Assembly (NCBI GenBank): GCA_023251285.1
Contig: JAHEZB010000052.1
Span: 1-9,113, forward strand
DNA length: 9,113 bases
Direction of reading: 5' to 3'
DNA from: Chitinophagaceae bacterium
Lineage (GTDB): Bacteria; Bacteroidota; Bacteroidia; Chitinophagales; Chitinophagaceae
Part shown: piece after piece, positions 7,284-9,113 of the stretch
How the letters are laid out: each line of letters begins with the position of its first letter
How positions within the stretch are numbered: the stretch's first letter is position 1
The notes under the pieces: generated by a model
Databases searched by the model: none
Told to the model about the DNA's origin: nothing
Seen by the model: only the letters and a program-made list of their open reading frames with translations
Made by a program: the position numbers and the translations under genes

Positions 7284-7295
7284 AACCAAATGGTT
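7284..7295 (-). terminator. Weak hairpin with T-run, possible terminator for the - strand genes
   Basis: AACCA (7284-7288) and TGGTT (7291-7295) form a five-base stem with a two-base loop. Read on the - strand the hairpin runs into a short T-tract (bases 7280-7285 are mostly A on the + strand). It lies 73 bases past the stop of the desaturase pseudogene, in the convergent gap. The stem is short, so the call is tentative. Confidence 0.3.
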
Positions 7296-7333
7296 AAGAC
7301 AAAATGTAATTGTAGCACATATCCCGGTAGAAC

Positions 7334-7347
7334 AAAAGACGCTTTTT
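7334..7347 (+). terminator. Weak AAAAG/CTTTT hairpin between convergent genes
   Basis: AAAAG (7334-7338) pairs with CTTTT (7342-7346) around the three-base loop ACG and continues with one more T. It sits 80 bases after the MFS stop, in the 113-base gap where the two transcription units meet, so it could end either one. With only one G-C pair in the stem it would be a poor terminator on its own. Confidence 0.25.
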
Positions 7348-7367
7348 AAGAAATGGATAGAATAATT

Positions 7368-8213
7368 TTACTTTTTTAATTCACTTTTATTTCCCTCTTC
7401 CGGCCGCGCACTTTCTTTCGAGATCCTGATTTTTGTAAAGGGCAATTTTAAAAGATTCCAAATGGTTAATTCATTCTCATTTGCATAAACCGGAACGCCT
7501 GTTACGATCTGATTTTGAGGAATATTTAATCTGATCGTTTTATGAATTCTGTCCCAAAAGGAAAATATAGTAGAGAAATTACTGTCCGTTTCTCTTTTCA
7601 CCATAGAATGATGAATGCCGTGCATTCTCGGAGTTACAAAAAGCAGGTTTAGCGCTTTTTCAAACTTGAATGGAAGTTTCATATTCGTGTGATGAAATTG
7701 AGTAGCGGCTTCAAAAACTATTTCAAAAATCAGCACCACGAGAGGCGATGCGCCAATCAGTAAAACTGCAGCTCCACGAAAGAAAACAGAACCGATCAGT
7801 TCGCCAAAATAGAACCGGAAAGCAGTGGTAATATCAAGGTCAGGATCGGTATGATGAACCAAATGAAAACGCTACATTAATGGCACTTTATGGTGCACAA
7901 TATGCCATAGGTAATTGCTGTAATCAAGCAATATAAATGCAATGGCAAATTTCACCCAGGCTGGTGACTCATATAAATACTTCAATCCAAAATGCCATTG
8001 TTGATTTTGATAAGCAAGCCAAACCATCAGAGGAATAAACATCAACCGAAGCAAAGCAAATGATGGAATGGAAACAATAAAATTGATAAAAATTCTTTTC
8101 CAGCGGCTCATCACTCTTTTTCTTAATTGAAATTTAGTTTCAAGGATAAAGAGGATCACAAAAACAGCCGGTAATATCACAGCTCCATAAGCATCGAAAA
8201 TTGATTTAATCAT
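7368..8213 (-). pseudogene. Sterol desaturase/fatty acid hydroxylase family protein, interrupted by an in-frame TAG
   Basis: The frame runs from ATG (8211-8213) to TAA (7368-7370) as 281 codons with one internal TAG at codon 114 (7872-7874). Without that stop the product is a complete membrane di-iron oxygenase of the FA_hydroxylase superfamily, which hydroxylates or desaturates lipids such as sterols, carotenoids or fatty acids. The His clusters that bind two irons are all present: WHIVHH (103-108), FHLVHHTD (116-123), QFHH (172-175) and HGIHH (198-202). They are followed by the usual C-terminal SNFSTIFSFWDRIHKTIR. Membrane segments lie near 8-26, 42-66, 87-97 and 139-165. The stop replaces the family's conserved Trp in PLxWRFH, a one-base change TGG to TAG. 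Translation would stop at residue 113, leaving only the first His cluster. The 3' part (from about 7862) has no good start of its own. The start overlaps the upstream flavoprotein stop by 8 bases. Substrate unknown. Confidence 0.85.
7872..7874 (-). other. Premature in-frame TAG at a conserved Trp position of the desaturase
   Basis: The + strand reads CTA, so the - strand codon is TAG. The flanking codons translate as HKVPLM, stop, RFHLVHHTD. Family members commonly read HxVPxLWRFHxxHH, so TGG (Trp) is expected; the + strand base at 7873 would then be C instead of T. No frameshift or other lesion was seen on either side. Confidence 0.9.
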
Positions 8214-9113
8214 CTTCTCTTAGTTTTTTTCCTTCGCCCTCTTTGGTATGAAAAGTTACGTCTTTATTTAAGCCCAGTTTCTGTTGAATTCTTGGTGAAG
8301 ATCCTTTTGGCGCTTTTCCTACCATCATTTCAAAATAACGAATTCCGTCTTTTACACTCGCCCATTTATGAGCCGGCGGCTCATAGCCGTAAGCCCTGTA
8401 TTGATTAGGCTGGACCTTTCCTTTCGATTGAACAAACATGGCAAACTGGTTTATCCATTCTTCAAATGTTTGCATAAATTCATCTTCATTGATCATATCC
8501 TCTGCCTGGTCATCGCTATATTTTTTTCCTTTGCCGGTTGTACAATGCTGCCATAAATGATCGGGCACTTCCACGCCGCTATATCTGCATTGCCAAACCA
8601 AAGGTGCATAAGCGTTTCGCTCATTTTCGAAAGGTTCTTTTTCGGGATCAAAATAAGATTTATGTTGTAAAATTTTAGGCCTTCCTGTGGCATCCAGTTC
8701 GTCTGCCCCTTCATCTCCATAACAAAAAAATGCAGCCGTTCTTCCTTCCAGGTGATTTTGGCTCATTTTCTTCCATTCTTCCGTGTGTTCCAATGCCATT
8801 GCCTTTTCCGGATTTTTATGGTCAATCGATTTTTCATCAGGATTGCCGCCATTCATACAAACCAAACGATCGAACATCAACTTTAAGTCTGAGCTGCAAC
8901 TATACCAGTTGATTGGGCCGATGATTGCCCATGCGTCGGCCATATCCAGTCTTGCATATAAATCTAAATTCCACATGAGATCGGGTTCTTTGCTGCTGTT
9001 TTTTTCATAGCAATTGCATGGCCATACACACAAAGCCATGGAAGTAGAAACGCAGGCATTGCAACTTTGTATTTTTTCGCGGGCATAAACATTTCCAAGG
9101 TCTTCATAGTCAA
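8206..9113 (-). CDS. Flavodoxin-fold NAD(P)H-dependent oxidoreductase (FMN reductase-like), N-terminus outside window
   Basis: The frame is open on the - strand from the right edge to TAA at 8206-8208, giving 301 visible residues. The ATG at 9037-9039 is probably internal, because conserved-looking sequence (NVYAREKIQSCNACVSTS) lies before it. The visible start matches the middle of the flavodoxin-like fold of the NADPH-dependent FMN reductase family: a Cys motif CNAC, then helix and strand NLDLYARLDMADAWAIIGPINWYSCSSDLKLMFDRLVC, where a strand ending GPINWY and then LKxMxDR are typical of the flavin-site loop and following helix. Further on, EGRTAAFFCYGDEGAD looks like the next strand and turn. 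The cysteines form CxxCx7CxxxCxC (C17, C20, C28, C32, C34 of the visible part). A long C-terminal extension beyond the flavodoxin core is hydrophilic and ends KLREDD. The stop overlaps the desaturase ATG by 8 bases, so the two genes are one transcription unit. The substrate is unknown. Confidence 0.78.
   Translation of the reverse strand, partial: DYEDLGNVYAREKIQSCNACVSTSMALCVWPCNCYEKNSSKEPDLMWNLDLYARLDMADAWAIIGPINWYSCSSDLKLMFDRLVCMNGGNPDEKSIDHKNPEKAMALEHTEEWKKMSQNHLEGRTAAFFCYGDEGADELDATGRPKILQHKSYFDPEKEPFENERNAYAPLVWQCRYSGVEVPDHLWQHCTTGKGKKYSDDQAEDMINEDEFMQTFEEWINQFAMFVQSKGKVQPNQYRAYGYEPPAHKWASVKDGIRYFEMMVGKAPKGSSPRIQQKLGLNKDVTFHTKEGEGKKLREDD

Noticed and set aside
7368..7862. C-terminal half of the desaturase as an independent gene starting at TTG 7862
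   Set aside because: The start falls inside the second His motif, lacks the first His cluster and the N-terminal membrane segments, and is in the same frame as the upstream half, so it is the remainder of the interrupted gene.
8493..8720. Second open frame on the - strand within the flavoprotein gene
   Set aside because: It is an out-of-frame shadow of a clearly conserved coding sequence, with no recognisable domain.
9037..9039. ATG as the true start of the flavoprotein
   Set aside because: The frame stays open to the window edge with family-like sequence (IQSCNACVSTS) before it, and the flavodoxin fold would lose its first strands and flavin-phosphate loop.

Overview
The window looks like a chromosomal segment from an AT-rich member of the Bacteroidota, plausibly near the Chitinophagaceae/Sphingobacteriia. 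This is inferred from the protein styles (OprO/P-like porin next to pst genes, an LASC lipoprotein PstS), the weak or absent Shine-Dalgarno sequences, and one good TAnnTTTG-type -7 promoter element. No RNA gene, insertion sequence, CRISPR array or phage gene was seen. Most of the window is ordinary core metabolism and transport.

Region 1 (1-4957, + strand) is a phosphate-acquisition operon. It starts with the C-terminal part of an outer-membrane porin that runs off the left edge. It continues with a periplasmic phosphate-binding lipoprotein (PstS), two inner-membrane permeases (PstC, PstA), the ATPase (PstB) and the regulator PhoU. Gaps are at most 30 bases, pstA and pstB overlap by 19 bases, and a hairpin terminator lies about 45 bases after phoU. 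Together these genes give a continuous route from outer membrane to cytoplasm, with PhoU as the brake and signalling partner.

Region 2 (4958-7254, + strand) begins with a 192-base intergenic stretch holding the terminator, two perfect inverted repeats and a candidate promoter. It is followed by a two-gene transport unit: a cation diffusion facilitator (metal efflux) and, 5 bases later, a major facilitator superfamily transporter that appears to start at TTG.

Region 3 (7255-9113, - strand) converges on region 2. A Cys-rich flavodoxin-fold oxidoreductase enters from the right edge and overlaps by 8 bases the start of a sterol-desaturase/fatty-acid-hydroxylase family gene. The latter is interrupted by an in-frame TAG exactly where the family has a conserved tryptophan (TGG), in the middle of a histidine motif. 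Everything on either side is intact, so this is a very recent nonsense mutation, a sequencing error, or a read-through site.

The most notable observations are that TAG, the fact that the only other in-frame TAG among the visible gene ends separates pstC from pstA in one continuous reading frame, the palindromes before the metal transporter, and the Cys-rich motif of the flavoprotein. I did not find a clearly new biological system here.
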